From: an uncultured Alphaproteobacteria bacterium | Lineage (GTDB): Bacteria; Pseudomonadota; Alphaproteobacteria; HIMB59 | NCBI GenBank assembly: GCA_902521465.1 | Contig: CABYRL010000001.1 | Coordinates: 451,352 to 515,351, forward strand | Direction: 5' to 3' | Length of the DNA: 64,000 nt | In this document: piece after piece, positions 9,879 through 18,453 of the stretch | Layout of the letters: every line of letters starts with the position of its first letter | Position numbering within the stretch: the first letter of the stretch is position 1 | Notes under the pieces: generated by a model | Database searches by the model: none | Told to the model about the DNA's origin: nothing | Seen by the model: the letters and a program-made list of their open reading frames with translations, nothing else | Program-made: the position numbers and the translations under genes

Positions 9879-10697
9879 ATGAGTGAGTCAATAGGATATA
9901 ATCTTAGAAAATTTGCCAGAAAATTTACTGAGTTTCCATTAGTTGAAATAAAAGACAAAATAATCAACCACAAATCAATTAATAAAATACCCCAAAATGT
10001 TTATCAAACATGGGAGACTAGATCTCTTGGAAAGACTCACGCTAAATCAATTCAAGAATTTAGAGAAAAAAATCCAACTTTCTCTTTCTATTTATATGAT
10101 AAGGAGAAAAGAGATAGCTACATGGAGTCTAGTTGGGGTAAGGAAGATATTTCAAAAATATATTTCAAAAGCATTTTTGGTCCAATGAAAGCTGATATTT
10201 TCCGTTATTGTATATTGTATGAGTTAGGTGGTTATTATTTCGATATAGCAAAAGGCTGCAAATGCCCACTTAATCAACTTCATGATAGTAATCATTTAGG
10301 AGTCTTAACTTATGAGGATACAATATGCTATTACCCACCAAATGATCCGAAACTTTTTTCGCTACTTAGACCTTTTAACCATTTTTTGCAATGGGGACTT
10401 GCATTTTCATCAAAAAATTTGTTTTTAGAGAGTTTAATTAATAATATTTGTTCAGACTATAAATATTATAGAGATAAAGTTTTTGAAAATCCAAAGGTAG
10501 CTATTTTAAATTTTACTGGACCTGGTATGTATACAAAAGTAATGAGAAATTATATTTCAAATAATGATATTTTTGACATGTCTGAATTAGATATAAAGTT
10601 TAATAACAATGGAATATTTAAATTAAAGGGATCCTCTGTAAGACATTATATAGTCCCTAGTTATACTTATCAAAAAAACTCAAAAATAGTTAGTTAG
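9879..10697 (+). CDS. GT32-like glycosyltransferase
   Basis: I start this 272-residue protein at the ATG at 9879, just after the tRNA CCA, rather than at an in-frame codon inside the tRNA. It resembles the sugar-binding DXD family (GT32/capsular polysaccharide type). IPQNVYQTW (38-46) matches the N-terminal strand, and MKADIFRYCILYELGGYYFDIA (split as MKADIFRYC and ELGGYYFDIA, 103-124) matches the nucleotide-sugar site. The second aspartate of the usual DXD is Ala124, so the motif reads D-I-A. It probably decorates a surface glycan. It converges on and slightly overlaps the next gene. Confidence 0.62.
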   Translation: MSESIGYNLRKFARKFTEFPLVEIKDKIINHKSINKIPQNVYQTWETRSLGKTHAKSIQEFREKNPTFSFYLYDKEKRDSYMESSWGKEDISKIYFKSIFGPMKADIFRYCILYELGGYYFDIAKGCKCPLNQLHDSNHLGVLTYEDTICYYPPNDPKLFSLLRPFNHFLQWGLAFSSKNLFLESLINNICSDYKYYRDKVFENPKVAILNFTGPGMYTKVMRNYISNNDIFDMSELDIKFNNNGIFKLKGSSVRHYIVPSYTYQKNSKIVS

Positions 10698-11667
10698 CAT
10701 CAATTGATTTAAGGAATTCTTGTAAAATATTTTCATAAATATTCAATGGGAAATCTTTTAAATTTTTAAAACCATAATCTTTAATTTGAATTGTCTTTGA
10801 AAAACCAGGTCTTGAAAATTTTTTTTCATTTGTAACTCCAAATATTTTAAGTGTTTTTACTCCCATAAATTCAAACATCCAAGCAGTGCCACTATCATTG
10901 CAAAGCAAACAATTCATTTGTTTTGCTAAACACATAGTAAAAGTTATATCTTTTGAGATTAACTCACCATTTTTCCATTCTGGGCATTTAAAGCCATTTT
11001 TTATACAAATATTTAAGAGATGCTTTTCATCAGGGCCTAAAAAAAAGAAAATATTGTAGCCATTTTTCTGTAATTTGTGTGCAATCATTAAATATTTTTC
11101 AAAATCCCATTGTCTTATTTTATTCCCAGCGCCTGGTGAGATTGCGATATTTTTGTTAATTTCCTCATTATTAAATGAAAATTTAATATTTTTTGGAAGT
11201 ATTATATTAGGTATTTCTTTAATAACTTTTTTTTGAAGGGTTGATAAAATATTAAAATAAAATTGCTCAATATAAACATCTTTAAATTTTAAATTGTATT
11301 TATTTTTAATATCAGAAAAAAAAAAGTTTGCACATGTACTAAAAAAATATTTGTGTGGTATTTTTTTTAGACTTAATGTCCTTAAAACAACTTTTTGTAA
11401 ATCTATGATTAAATCAAAATATTGATTTTCAAGTTTAGTATTTTTTCTAAATAGATTTGATATTGATGACTGTATGCCATTATTTTCAATAATTTCAAAA
11501 ATTGTATCTTTTACTAGTGGATTTAATTTATCTTTAAAAGTTGTTGTATGGGTGGTCGTGTAATAAATTTTTGATTCAGGGTATATGTTTTTTAAAGTTT
11601 GTAAAAAAGTTACCTTTTGTAAGCCATCTCCAATTTTATCATTAAAACTATATACAAGAATATTCAT
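10690..11667 (-). CDS. Glycosyltransferase family 9-like protein
   Basis: The 325-residue protein has the outline of the heptosyltransferase family. It has an N-terminal NDKIGDGLQKVTFLQTL, a central ISPGAGNKIRQWDFEKY that matches the PGA..K.WP loop, and the C-terminal CNDSGTAWMFEFMGV, in place of NDTGPMH. It is divergent in the last motif, where the usual proline-alanine-histidine reads Thr-Ala-Trp. The gene starts inside the end of rmuC (four-base overlap ATGA), so it is probably co-transcribed with rmuC. The sugar and acceptor are not known. Confidence 0.68.
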   Translation of the reverse strand: MNILVYSFNDKIGDGLQKVTFLQTLKNIYPESKIYYTTTHTTTFKDKLNPLVKDTIFEIIENNGIQSSISNLFRKNTKLENQYFDLIIDLQKVVLRTLSLKKIPHKYFFSTCANFFFSDIKNKYNLKFKDVYIEQFYFNILSTLQKKVIKEIPNIILPKNIKFSFNNEEINKNIAISPGAGNKIRQWDFEKYLMIAHKLQKNGYNIFFFLGPDEKHLLNICIKNGFKCPEWKNGELISKDITFTMCLAKQMNCLLCNDSGTAWMFEFMGVKTLKIFGVTNEKKFSRPGFSKTIQIKDYGFKNLKDFPLNIYENILQEFLKSIDAN

Positions 11668-12626
11668 TCATTAATATCTATCTCAACTTTTGTTTTGGCA
11701 CCTAAATCTTTAATTTTATTAGCCCTACTTAATAAACTACCCTTACCATCTGTTATATATTTTTTAGACTGATTTATATTTTCAGTTGATTTAATTAAAC
11801 TTGCTTCAGTTTTTTCTAGCAAATTTAAGGTTTTTGCAATCTGGTCAAACATACTACCTGCAATTTCTGCAATTTCTTTTGAATTTTTATTTTGTTTCTC
11901 AAGTCTCCAAATACTCTCGACGAGTTTCATGCACATAATGAGAGTAGATGGTCCCACAATTATTACTTGTTTTTGTTGTGCATAGTTTGAAATACTCTGA
12001 TCGTACTTTTGAGCAGTGATCAATGCATAATCATGAGGCATGAATATAAAAACATAATCTGGCGAATTCACTTTTATGAGGTTTGTATAATCCTTTTTGT
12101 GAATTGCATTTATATGACTTTTCATTGAATTTATGAAATTTTTTATAGACACCTCTTTTGCCTTTTCATCATCAGTGTTTTGATAATCATACCAATCTTT
12201 CATTGGTAATTTTGAATCAATAATAATATTCCTTTTTTCTGGAAGAAAAATTACTACATCAGGCCTAAAAATTTGCCCACTCTCATTTTTATCAGTAAAT
12301 TGCGTTTTGTAGTCTCTATCTTTGGTCATTCCACAATCTTGTAAGATATTCTCCAAAATAGCCTCACCCATGTCGCCCATATCGGAGATATTTGCTGTCA
12401 TGGCATTAGTCATCTTTTTTGTTAAAACTCCAATTTCATCTATTTTGGAATTAACATATCCTGTTTGTTCAAGAGTTTTATCAAATAGGTTTGCGAGGTT
12501 TTCGTTAATTTTTTTTAAATCTAAATCTGTTTTATCATTAGTCTTCGTACTTGACTTTAACAAAACAAAAATTAAAAGAACGATTACAATAATTAAAAAT
12601 ATAATTATTAAAAAATCCAAATTCAT
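11664..12626 (-). CDS. rmuC: DNA recombination protein RmuC
   Basis: The 320-residue protein begins with one hydrophobic segment (about residues 4-24), then a coiled-coil stretch and the RmuC nuclease-like domain: AILENILQDCGM, FRPDVVIFLPEKRNIIIDSKLP, the MPHDYALITA region and IIVGPSTLIMCMK. The D...DSK arrangement is the restriction-endonuclease-like core of the family. RmuC limits inversion between short inverted repeats. It is shorter than the enterobacterial protein because the coiled coil is reduced. The ATG at 12626 is followed directly by the membrane anchor. Confidence 0.88.
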   Translation of the reverse strand: MNLDFLIIIFLIIVIVLLIFVLLKSSTKTNDKTDLDLKKINENLANLFDKTLEQTGYVNSKIDEIGVLTKKMTNAMTANISDMGDMGEAILENILQDCGMTKDRDYKTQFTDKNESGQIFRPDVVIFLPEKRNIIIDSKLPMKDWYDYQNTDDEKAKEVSIKNFINSMKSHINAIHKKDYTNLIKVNSPDYVFIFMPHDYALITAQKYDQSISNYAQQKQVIIVGPSTLIMCMKLVESIWRLEKQNKNSKEIAEIAGSMFDQIAKTLNLLEKTEASLIKSTENINQSKKYITDGKGSLLSRANKIKDLGAKTKVEIDINE

Positions 12627-12643
12627 ATAAATTTAATTAATAT

Positions 12644-13018
12644 TTAAGAGTAAATTTTATGAATATTATCAATATTACTCTTTAATTTGTTCTTTAATAT
12701 ATTTAATGACTCATAATCAAAAAAATTCTGTTCTAAAAACTTATTATAACTTTGTTTAATCTCATGGGAGATTTGCTCGATTTTTAAAAAATCTTCAGGT
12801 ATGTGATTTTTTATTTTTTTTACCTCTTGATTGAAATCATTAAGTGCATTTTTAAAATGTTTATCAGAAAAAGTTTCAAGTTTATTTTTAATATTTGAGA
12901 TATTTAAATTAGTATCAATTTTAGACTCCAAGTCATAAACAGTTAAACTAAAATAGTCAAAAATTTGTTCGTACAAATCGTAAAGTTTTTGAGAATTTAT
13001 AACTTTTGGAATATTCAT
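12644..13018 (-). CDS. Small helical protein of unknown function
   Basis: The 124-residue reading frame lies 17 bases upstream of rmuC on the same strand. The sequence is rich in Lys, Asn, Ile and Asp/Glu, has no cysteine and no transmembrane or signal segment, and heptad-like spacing of hydrophobic residues suggests long helices or a coiled coil. I do not recognise a family. Its position suggests co-transcription with rmuC and the downstream glycosyltransferase. In A+T-rich DNA a frame of this length with normal codon use is probably real. Confidence 0.5.
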   Translation of the reverse strand: MNIPKVINSQKLYDLYEQIFDYFSLTVYDLESKIDTNLNISNIKNKLETFSDKHFKNALNDFNQEVKKIKNHIPEDFLKIEQISHEIKQSYNKFLEQNFFDYESLNILKNKLKSNIDNIHKIYS

Positions 13019-13069
13019 ATATAAAGACTACAGTAGATACTTTTGATATGTCAAAGAAAATTTAAAATG

Positions 13070-13103
13070 AAAAAGCCTAAATACTTATTTATCTAGGCTT
13101 TTT
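13070..13103 (-). terminator. Bidirectional rho-independent terminator
   Basis: AAAAAGCCTA (13070-13079) pairs perfectly with TAGGCTTTTT (13094-13103) around a 14-base loop. It follows the stop of the GcvT/DmdA-like gene by 10 bases on the minus strand, with a T-run on either strand. It probably ends the long minus-strand C1 transcript and separates it from the rmuC operon. Confidence 0.8.
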
Positions 13104-13113
13104 ATAAATAAAA

Positions 13114-14418
13114 TTAATATGCCGTATCTCTTCCATCATCCTTTGCAATTTCTCGTGCATTAGGATTTACTGATGGCCTAAAAGGTATTTCAACTATTTC
13201 ACCATCTACAGGCGACCCTGGAGTTTCACAATACTCATCAGGTAGATGAAATTTAAATTTATTACCTAAGTCTTTTTTCTCATAAGGTACATATCCCATT
13301 GCGATATTTGTTCCCAATTCAGGGGAATACCAAGGCGATGTTAGATACCCTATTGGTGTAGATCCATCTTCAGATATTAGCCAAAAGTCTGGAGCATATT
13401 CATCAATGGGTTTACCACCTAATCTAAATCCAACTAGTTGGTTGCTATATGGTTTCTCACCTGCCTCAATTTTTGTTCTCATTGCCTCTAGAGCTTCTTT
13501 ACCAATATAGTCAGCTTGTTTTTTTCTTGGAACCTGATAGCCAAGGTTACATTGAAATGGATAAGTTTCGGCATCAAGATCTTGACCCCAAGATAAAATT
13601 CCTGCAGCTATTCTTCTATGGTGTGCAGGTGCTATTACTTTTAGATTGTGCTTCTTTCCAGCCTCTAAAACAGCATTCCACATATCATCTGCATACAAAG
13701 TTGCATCTCTGAGGTAGATTTCATATCCCTTTTCCCCAGTAAAACCTGTTTGGGAAATAATACAATCTCTCCCTCCAACTTTTGCTGCCATTAATCCATA
13801 GTAAGGAATGTCTCTAACAGCATCTCCAACTAAATCTGCCATAAGGTCGATTGACTTTGGTCCTTGAATTTGAACAGGAGATACGTCTATTTCATCAATT
13901 TCTACATTAAATTTTTTATCGTGATTTACGCCTTGAAGAAAAAACATAATATCAGAGTCAGATAGTGAAAACCAAAATTCATCCTCTGCAACTCTAAGTA
14001 ATATAGGATCATTTAATACTCCTCCTTTGTCATTACAAAGGATTACATATTTTCCTTTCATTACATCAATTCTTGTAGCATCTCTTGTGATAACGAAATT
14101 TGTAAATTTTAAGGCGTCAGGTCCTTTTACACGAATTTGTCTTTCTACTGCAACATTCCACATAGTTACGTGATTTACTAATGCATCATATTCGACCATT
14201 GCACCACCATCCTCAGGTTTTACATAACCTCTAGGATGATACATTCTATTGTACACAGTGCATCTCCAACATCCTGCCTCAACTGATAAATGCCAATATG
14301 GATTTTTTCTAACTCTGGTAGAAATCAACATTTGTTGAGGTGTTGGTCCTGATTGCCTTAAATTAAATGGGACTTTTCTATCAGATTGGTCCACTGAACT
14401 TGGTTGCTTTAGCTTCAT
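13114..14418 (-). CDS. GcvT/DmdA-like tetrahydrofolate-dependent methyltransferase
   Basis: The 434-residue protein belongs to the aminomethyltransferase (GcvT) fold. Visible are MWNVAVERQIRVKGPDAL, a domain with DEFWFSLSDSDIM, the folate-domain strand VSPVQIQGPKS, TGFTGEKGYEIYL, and a C-terminal barrel with LTSPWYSPELGTNIAMGYVP. VERQIRVKG and the SDSD motif recall DMSP demethylase DmdA, but a long N-terminal segment (NPYWHLSVEAGCWRCTVYNRMY) and the C-terminus differ. I therefore call it DmdA-like only. It should move a methyl or methylene group from a small substrate to tetrahydrofolate. A strong AGGAGG precedes the ATG, and it is the last gene of the sox/DMGDH gene run. Confidence 0.7.
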   Translation of the reverse strand: MKLKQPSSVDQSDRKVPFNLRQSGPTPQQMLISTRVRKNPYWHLSVEAGCWRCTVYNRMYHPRGYVKPEDGGAMVEYDALVNHVTMWNVAVERQIRVKGPDALKFTNFVITRDATRIDVMKGKYVILCNDKGGVLNDPILLRVAEDEFWFSLSDSDIMFFLQGVNHDKKFNVEIDEIDVSPVQIQGPKSIDLMADLVGDAVRDIPYYGLMAAKVGGRDCIISQTGFTGEKGYEIYLRDATLYADDMWNAVLEAGKKHNLKVIAPAHHRRIAAGILSWGQDLDAETYPFQCNLGYQVPRKKQADYIGKEALEAMRTKIEAGEKPYSNQLVGFRLGGKPIDEYAPDFWLISEDGSTPIGYLTSPWYSPELGTNIAMGYVPYEKKDLGNKFKFHLPDEYCETPGSPVDGEIVEIPFRPSVNPNAREIAKDDGRDTAY

Positions 14419-14498
14419 ATATCCTCCTATAAAAAATGCAGTAGCAATTTTTGAAAACTAATTTCTTTTTAAGGTCTATGCAATCGAAAAATTTGAAC

Positions 14499-15380
14499 TT
14501 AAAAGATTTTGTTGTGGAGGACTATTTTGTCATTTTCCATGATAAAATCACCATTTTGAAGAGCATTTAACCAATGACAGGTCTTCTCGAAGCCACCAAA
14601 AGGAAAGCAGTGAAAATTTTTAAATGAACTTTGTTCTTTAGAGAAATTTGCTAACTCAATAAACATTTCATCGTTTGAAGTTTTGGTTAGAAGGTCAGTT
14701 ACTTTAGATGAGTTCTTTTTAAGAAAACTTAATGAATTTCCAACACCACTCATTATCCCAAAATTAAGAAGTGTTTTAAAAGATGCTGGACCTGGAAAGC
14801 CTACTCTGACGGGTAATTTTATATTTGAATTATCTAAAAATTTGCACCATTTAATAAATGGTTCGGCATTAAAAAAAAATTGAGTAACAAGTTCTAAACT
14901 TAAATTTTTATTTTTTGATAATTCATATTTTTTATCTAAAAATTCGTTGACAGTATTTTGATCAATATCAGGTGAACCTTCTGGGTGTCCAGCTATTCCT
15001 ATCTCTTCAAAATCATTATCCTTTAATAAACCAGACTCTAGTATTTCCAGCGAAGATGATACTGATCCATTCTGATTACCACCACCACCTATAACAAGAA
15101 TTTTTTTGCTATCTGTTCTATTTCTTAGTTCTTTTAGGAAGTCTGAAACATGATCTAAATCTCTCATTGTCCTTGCAGGCAAATGAGTAATAGGAGTTAA
15201 TTCTTGCTTAGATACAAAATCAACAGTTTCTAAGATATCGTTTTCCGTAGCATCAGGTAAATATGTTATGTAGACATTATTTTTTTTATCTAGAGGGACA
15301 GACTTTAGTTTGTGTCTTACTTTTGGGTTTAACTCTATGGTAAAGCCATCTACTAAAGAAACAATATTTTCTTTGATCAT
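14499..15380 (-). CDS. Methylenetetrahydrofolate reductase-like protein
   Basis: The 293-residue protein has the MetF barrel landmarks: an N-terminal TIELNP strand (14-19) with the expected Glu, THLPARTMRD (65-74), IAGHPEGSPDI (129-139) and TQFFFNAE (166-173). The canonical LRGD segment reads VIGGGGNQNG (97-106), so the aspartate near the flavin is missing at that place. MetF reduces methylene-tetrahydrofolate to methyl-tetrahydrofolate. Here it lies between a DMGDH-like and a GcvT-like gene, which suggests it processes folate-bound C1 units from methylamine breakdown rather than serving general methionine synthesis. The altered motif leaves cofactor and direction uncertain. Confidence 0.7.
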   Translation of the reverse strand: MIKENIVSLVDGFTIELNPKVRHKLKSVPLDKKNNVYITYLPDATENDILETVDFVSKQELTPITHLPARTMRDLDHVSDFLKELRNRTDSKKILVIGGGGNQNGSVSSSLEILESGLLKDNDFEEIGIAGHPEGSPDIDQNTVNEFLDKKYELSKNKNLSLELVTQFFFNAEPFIKWCKFLDNSNIKLPVRVGFPGPASFKTLLNFGIMSGVGNSLSFLKKNSSKVTDLLTKTSNDEMFIELANFSKEQSSFKNFHCFPFGGFEKTCHWLNALQNGDFIMENDKIVLHNKIF

Positions 15381-15398
15381 ATTTTTAAAATATAATAG

Positions 15399-17873
15399 TT
15401 AAGACTTTAATCTATTATTTTCTGGATCTAGCAAAGGTTCTTCAGTAATTGTTAATGGATACCTTTTGCCAAAGTACTCGACCTCTAACTTATTTCCTTT
15501 TTCTGAAACTTCTGTTGGTAAATATCCATAAACAATGTGTTTATCAACAAAATAGCCATAATTTGTACTCGTTACGTACCCTACAGCTTTACCGTTTGAA
15601 TATATTGGTTCTGTGCCTAAGGCCATTCCTTCAGGGTCATCAATAATCATACAAGTAAGTTTCTTTTCAATTGGTTTTTCTTTTATTTTTTGTAGTGCAC
15701 TCTTGCCAATAAACTCATTTTCTTTTTTAAGCTTCACCGTAAAGCCTAAGCCTGACTCATAAGGGTTGTAATTAGTATGAATATCTGTGCCCAGTGATCT
15801 ATAGCCTTTCTCCAATCTGAGTGACTCAAAAGCACCAGCTCCAGAACAAATCATGTTGAACTCTCTTGAAGTTTCTCGAAGTTCATCCCATAATGATAAT
15901 CCATACTCAGTAGGTGTATATATTTCCCAACCTAATTCACCTATATAAGATATTCTTACAGCAACACAGGGAATGTTACTGATAGAAATCTTTTTAATAT
16001 GGAAAAATGGAAAACCTTCGTTAGATACATCATCGTCATCACACAGTTTTTCAAGAACAGATCTTGAATTTGGTCCCCATAAGCCGATACCTGCAAAAGC
16101 GGATGTCCAATCTATGATTTGAACACTTCCGTCATCAGGAGCATTTGCTCGAAGCCAACTAATATCAATCATTCCATTCCCAGCTCCTGCCAAGACCCAA
16201 AATTTATTTTCCTCAAGTCTACTAATAGTAAGATCACTCTTTATACCACCATACATATTAGAAATTACGCTATAAACAACTTTACCTACGGCAACATCAA
16301 TATTATTTGTACAAACTTTCTGTAATAATTTTAGAGCACCTTTTCCACTTACTTCAATTTTCACAAATCCTGTAATATCAAACAGGGCACCCGTTTGTCT
16401 TGTTACAAGATGTTCAGCTGCTTGAATTGGTGACCAATATTTTGCAGCCCAGCCTGTCCTATTTGGAAAGTTTTTACCTTTCATTAATTCAGCATTTGAC
16501 TCATACCATTGAGGTCTTTCCCAGCCCATAGTCTCAAAGAAATGTGCTTTTTGTCCTTCTAACCTTGCATAAAATGGACTTCTTCTTAGTGGTCTTGGCT
16601 GCTCCATTTGTTGAAGCGGGTGAATAATATCATATACCTCTTTATAATTCTGCTTACCTCTTGACCTTAGATATTTCCTGACATGATGATGTTGATGAAA
16701 ACGATTGATATCTCCTTGACGAACATCAAGTTCAGGCTCACCATTAACTATCCACTCTGCCATAGCTTTTCCAACACCACCCGCATGTGTTATCCATACA
16801 GCATTAGCGGTCCACAAACCTTTTACACTTGTCTCGCCCATCAAAGGGTTACCATCTGTTGTAAATGAAAAAATTCCATTAATTTTTTTTGTAAGTTTTT
16901 TTTCTGAAAATCTTGGGAACAACCAATTCGACTCTTTATGTGCACCTTCAAAATCATCAGGTCTAAAGTCCACCAAAGAGGGCATTTCTTCAGCATCTTC
17001 AGGTTTCTTTAATTCTTCTGACTCTAAAATTCTTGGTTCATGTCGATAATTCCCAATAACATAAGTATCATTCCATTGTCTGAAATAAAGACTGTAATCT
17101 TGGTGACGCATCAATGCGTGTTCAACCAAAGCTTCTTTGTGATCAGCTTTAAATTCTTTCAATTCTTCAAACGGTTCTAACCACACCATTTGATGTTCGC
17201 AGGGAACTAGAGGTAATGATATGTTCGCAAGCCTTCCCATTTTTGGAGCCCAGATACCAGTTGAGACAAGTACAATGTCGGCTTCATAATCACCTTTAGA
17301 TGTTTGTACACCGCGAATTTGATTATTCTGAATTTTAAAACCATTAACTGCTGTATCACCAAAGAATTCTCCTGCTTTTAAATCAGTAACATATTTTGCC
17401 ATTGCTCTAACCGCTCTTACAGGTGCTGCTAAACCATCAGTTGGAACATAATATCCCCCGTGAATTTTTTCTGGATCAATATAGGGGCTCATTTTTAAAA
17501 CTTCATCTGGAGTGATTATTTTTGCATCAGTTAATCCATAACTGTGAGCTATACCTAGTTTTCGATAAAGGTCTTGATGTCTTTCTTTTGTCTTCGATAC
17601 CTCAATTCCTCCAACAGTATGAAAACAAGGTTTTCCCTCAAATGATAAGGATCTAAGTAAGTCAACTGTGTACTGAGCAAATTTACACATCATTCGTGAA
17701 GGATTAGTTTGAAACACACCTCCTGGTGCATGACTTGTAGAGCCTCCAGTTTCAAACAATGGCCCTTGATCGAGTATAACCATATCTTTCCAACCCAATT
17801 GAGCTAAATGATAGGCGGTGCTCGCTCCAACAATACCACTACCTACGATTATTATTCTTGATTTTCTTGCCAT
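15399..17873 (-). CDS. Dimethylglycine dehydrogenase-like flavoprotein (FAD domain plus GcvT domain)
   Basis: The 824-residue protein has an N-terminal FAD domain with GSGIVG (11-16), Asp35 at the end of the second strand, and GGSTSHAPGG with His48 at the place of the covalent flavin histidine of DMGDH and sarcosine dehydrogenase. The linker WITHAGGVGKAMAEW closes the FAD part near residue 380. A GcvT domain follows from about 430 (FDITGFVKIEVSGKGAL, SYIGELGWEIY, GAFESLRLEKGYR) and a C-terminal barrel (YVTSTNYGYFV). It should oxidatively demethylate an N-methyl compound and pass the C1 unit to tetrahydrofolate. An AGAGGAA Shine-Dalgarno precedes the ATG. It lies downstream of soxG in the same direction. 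Confidence 0.82.
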   Translation of the reverse strand: MARKSRIIIVGSGIVGASTAYHLAQLGWKDMVILDQGPLFETGGSTSHAPGGVFQTNPSRMMCKFAQYTVDLLRSLSFEGKPCFHTVGGIEVSKTKERHQDLYRKLGIAHSYGLTDAKIITPDEVLKMSPYIDPEKIHGGYYVPTDGLAAPVRAVRAMAKYVTDLKAGEFFGDTAVNGFKIQNNQIRGVQTSKGDYEADIVLVSTGIWAPKMGRLANISLPLVPCEHQMVWLEPFEELKEFKADHKEALVEHALMRHQDYSLYFRQWNDTYVIGNYRHEPRILESEELKKPEDAEEMPSLVDFRPDDFEGAHKESNWLFPRFSEKKLTKKINGIFSFTTDGNPLMGETSVKGLWTANAVWITHAGGVGKAMAEWIVNGEPELDVRQGDINRFHQHHHVRKYLRSRGKQNYKEVYDIIHPLQQMEQPRPLRRSPFYARLEGQKAHFFETMGWERPQWYESNAELMKGKNFPNRTGWAAKYWSPIQAAEHLVTRQTGALFDITGFVKIEVSGKGALKLLQKVCTNNIDVAVGKVVYSVISNMYGGIKSDLTISRLEENKFWVLAGAGNGMIDISWLRANAPDDGSVQIIDWTSAFAGIGLWGPNSRSVLEKLCDDDDVSNEGFPFFHIKKISISNIPCVAVRISYIGELGWEIYTPTEYGLSLWDELRETSREFNMICSGAGAFESLRLEKGYRSLGTDIHTNYNPYESGLGFTVKLKKENEFIGKSALQKIKEKPIEKKLTCMIIDDPEGMALGTEPIYSNGKAVGYVTSTNYGYFVDKHIVYGYLPTEVSEKGNKLEVEYFGKRYPLTITEEPLLDPENNRLKS

Positions 17874-17931
17874 TTATTCCTCTAAAAATACCTAATCAGT
17901 TCCAAAATTTGATGTCAATATGAAAAAAAAC

Positions 17932-18453
17932 CTAATAGTTAACCGCGTCAATAAGACGATCCTCAAGATAGTCAGCAAATGATCGATTACAACTAAGTAA
18001 CAATTTAAGATCAAGGTTAAAAATAGAACAGTCTACTCTAGCTAATAATGTTTGTGCAGCAGTGGATTTTTTAAAGGATTTTTCTCTAAAGTCAAAATGC
18101 GTTAATTTATTTAATATTGCAAAACTATTTTTACCCTGAATTTCAAAAAATACTTGTGAGTCAGAAATATTTGTTGCCAATATTAAGGGTGATTTATTTA
18201 AGTCAGCTAAGATTTTGTTGAGTTTTTCATTTTCAATTTCTTTTTCAAATATCAAATTCCATTGATCAAAAGACATTTTTGCTAAAGTATAATTATCATT
18301 TGAAATTATCCTTAAATTATCTGAGGGTGGTAAAAGTTTTAAAGATTTATTTATGAGATTATTAAATTTTGAGTCACCAGATCCTCTTAACAGAATCTGT
18401 TGAATAACTTTTTTTTTAATCTCAACACCATCAGATCGGATTACTTCAGTCAT
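17932..18453 (-). CDS. soxG: Sarcosine oxidase gamma subunit
   Basis: The 173-residue protein follows soxA with a four-base ATGA overlap, the usual place of soxG. The C-terminal half contains the recognisable pattern FREKSFKKSTAAQTLLARVDCSIF, read here in two parts as HFDFREKSFKKS and TAAQTLLARVDCSIF, plus RSFADYLEDRL. It is the small GcvT-like structural subunit of the heterotetrameric enzyme. The N-terminal half is poorly conserved, as is normal for the family. The next gene, for the DMGDH-like protein, begins 58 bases further downstream. Confidence 0.88.
   Translation of the reverse strand: MTEVIRSDGVEIKKKVIQQILLRGSGDSKFNNLINKSLKLLPPSDNLRIISNDNYTLAKMSFDQWNLIFEKEIENEKLNKILADLNKSPLILATNISDSQVFFEIQGKNSFAILNKLTHFDFREKSFKKSTAAQTLLARVDCSIFNLDLKLLLSCNRSFADYLEDRLIDAVNY

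Noticed and set aside
13114..14418. Calling the GcvT-like gene dmdA
   Set aside because: VERQ and SDSD-type motifs recall DmdA, but the N-terminal segment, greater length and the sarcosine/DMG setting differ. Without a phylogeny the DMSP demethylase label is not safe.
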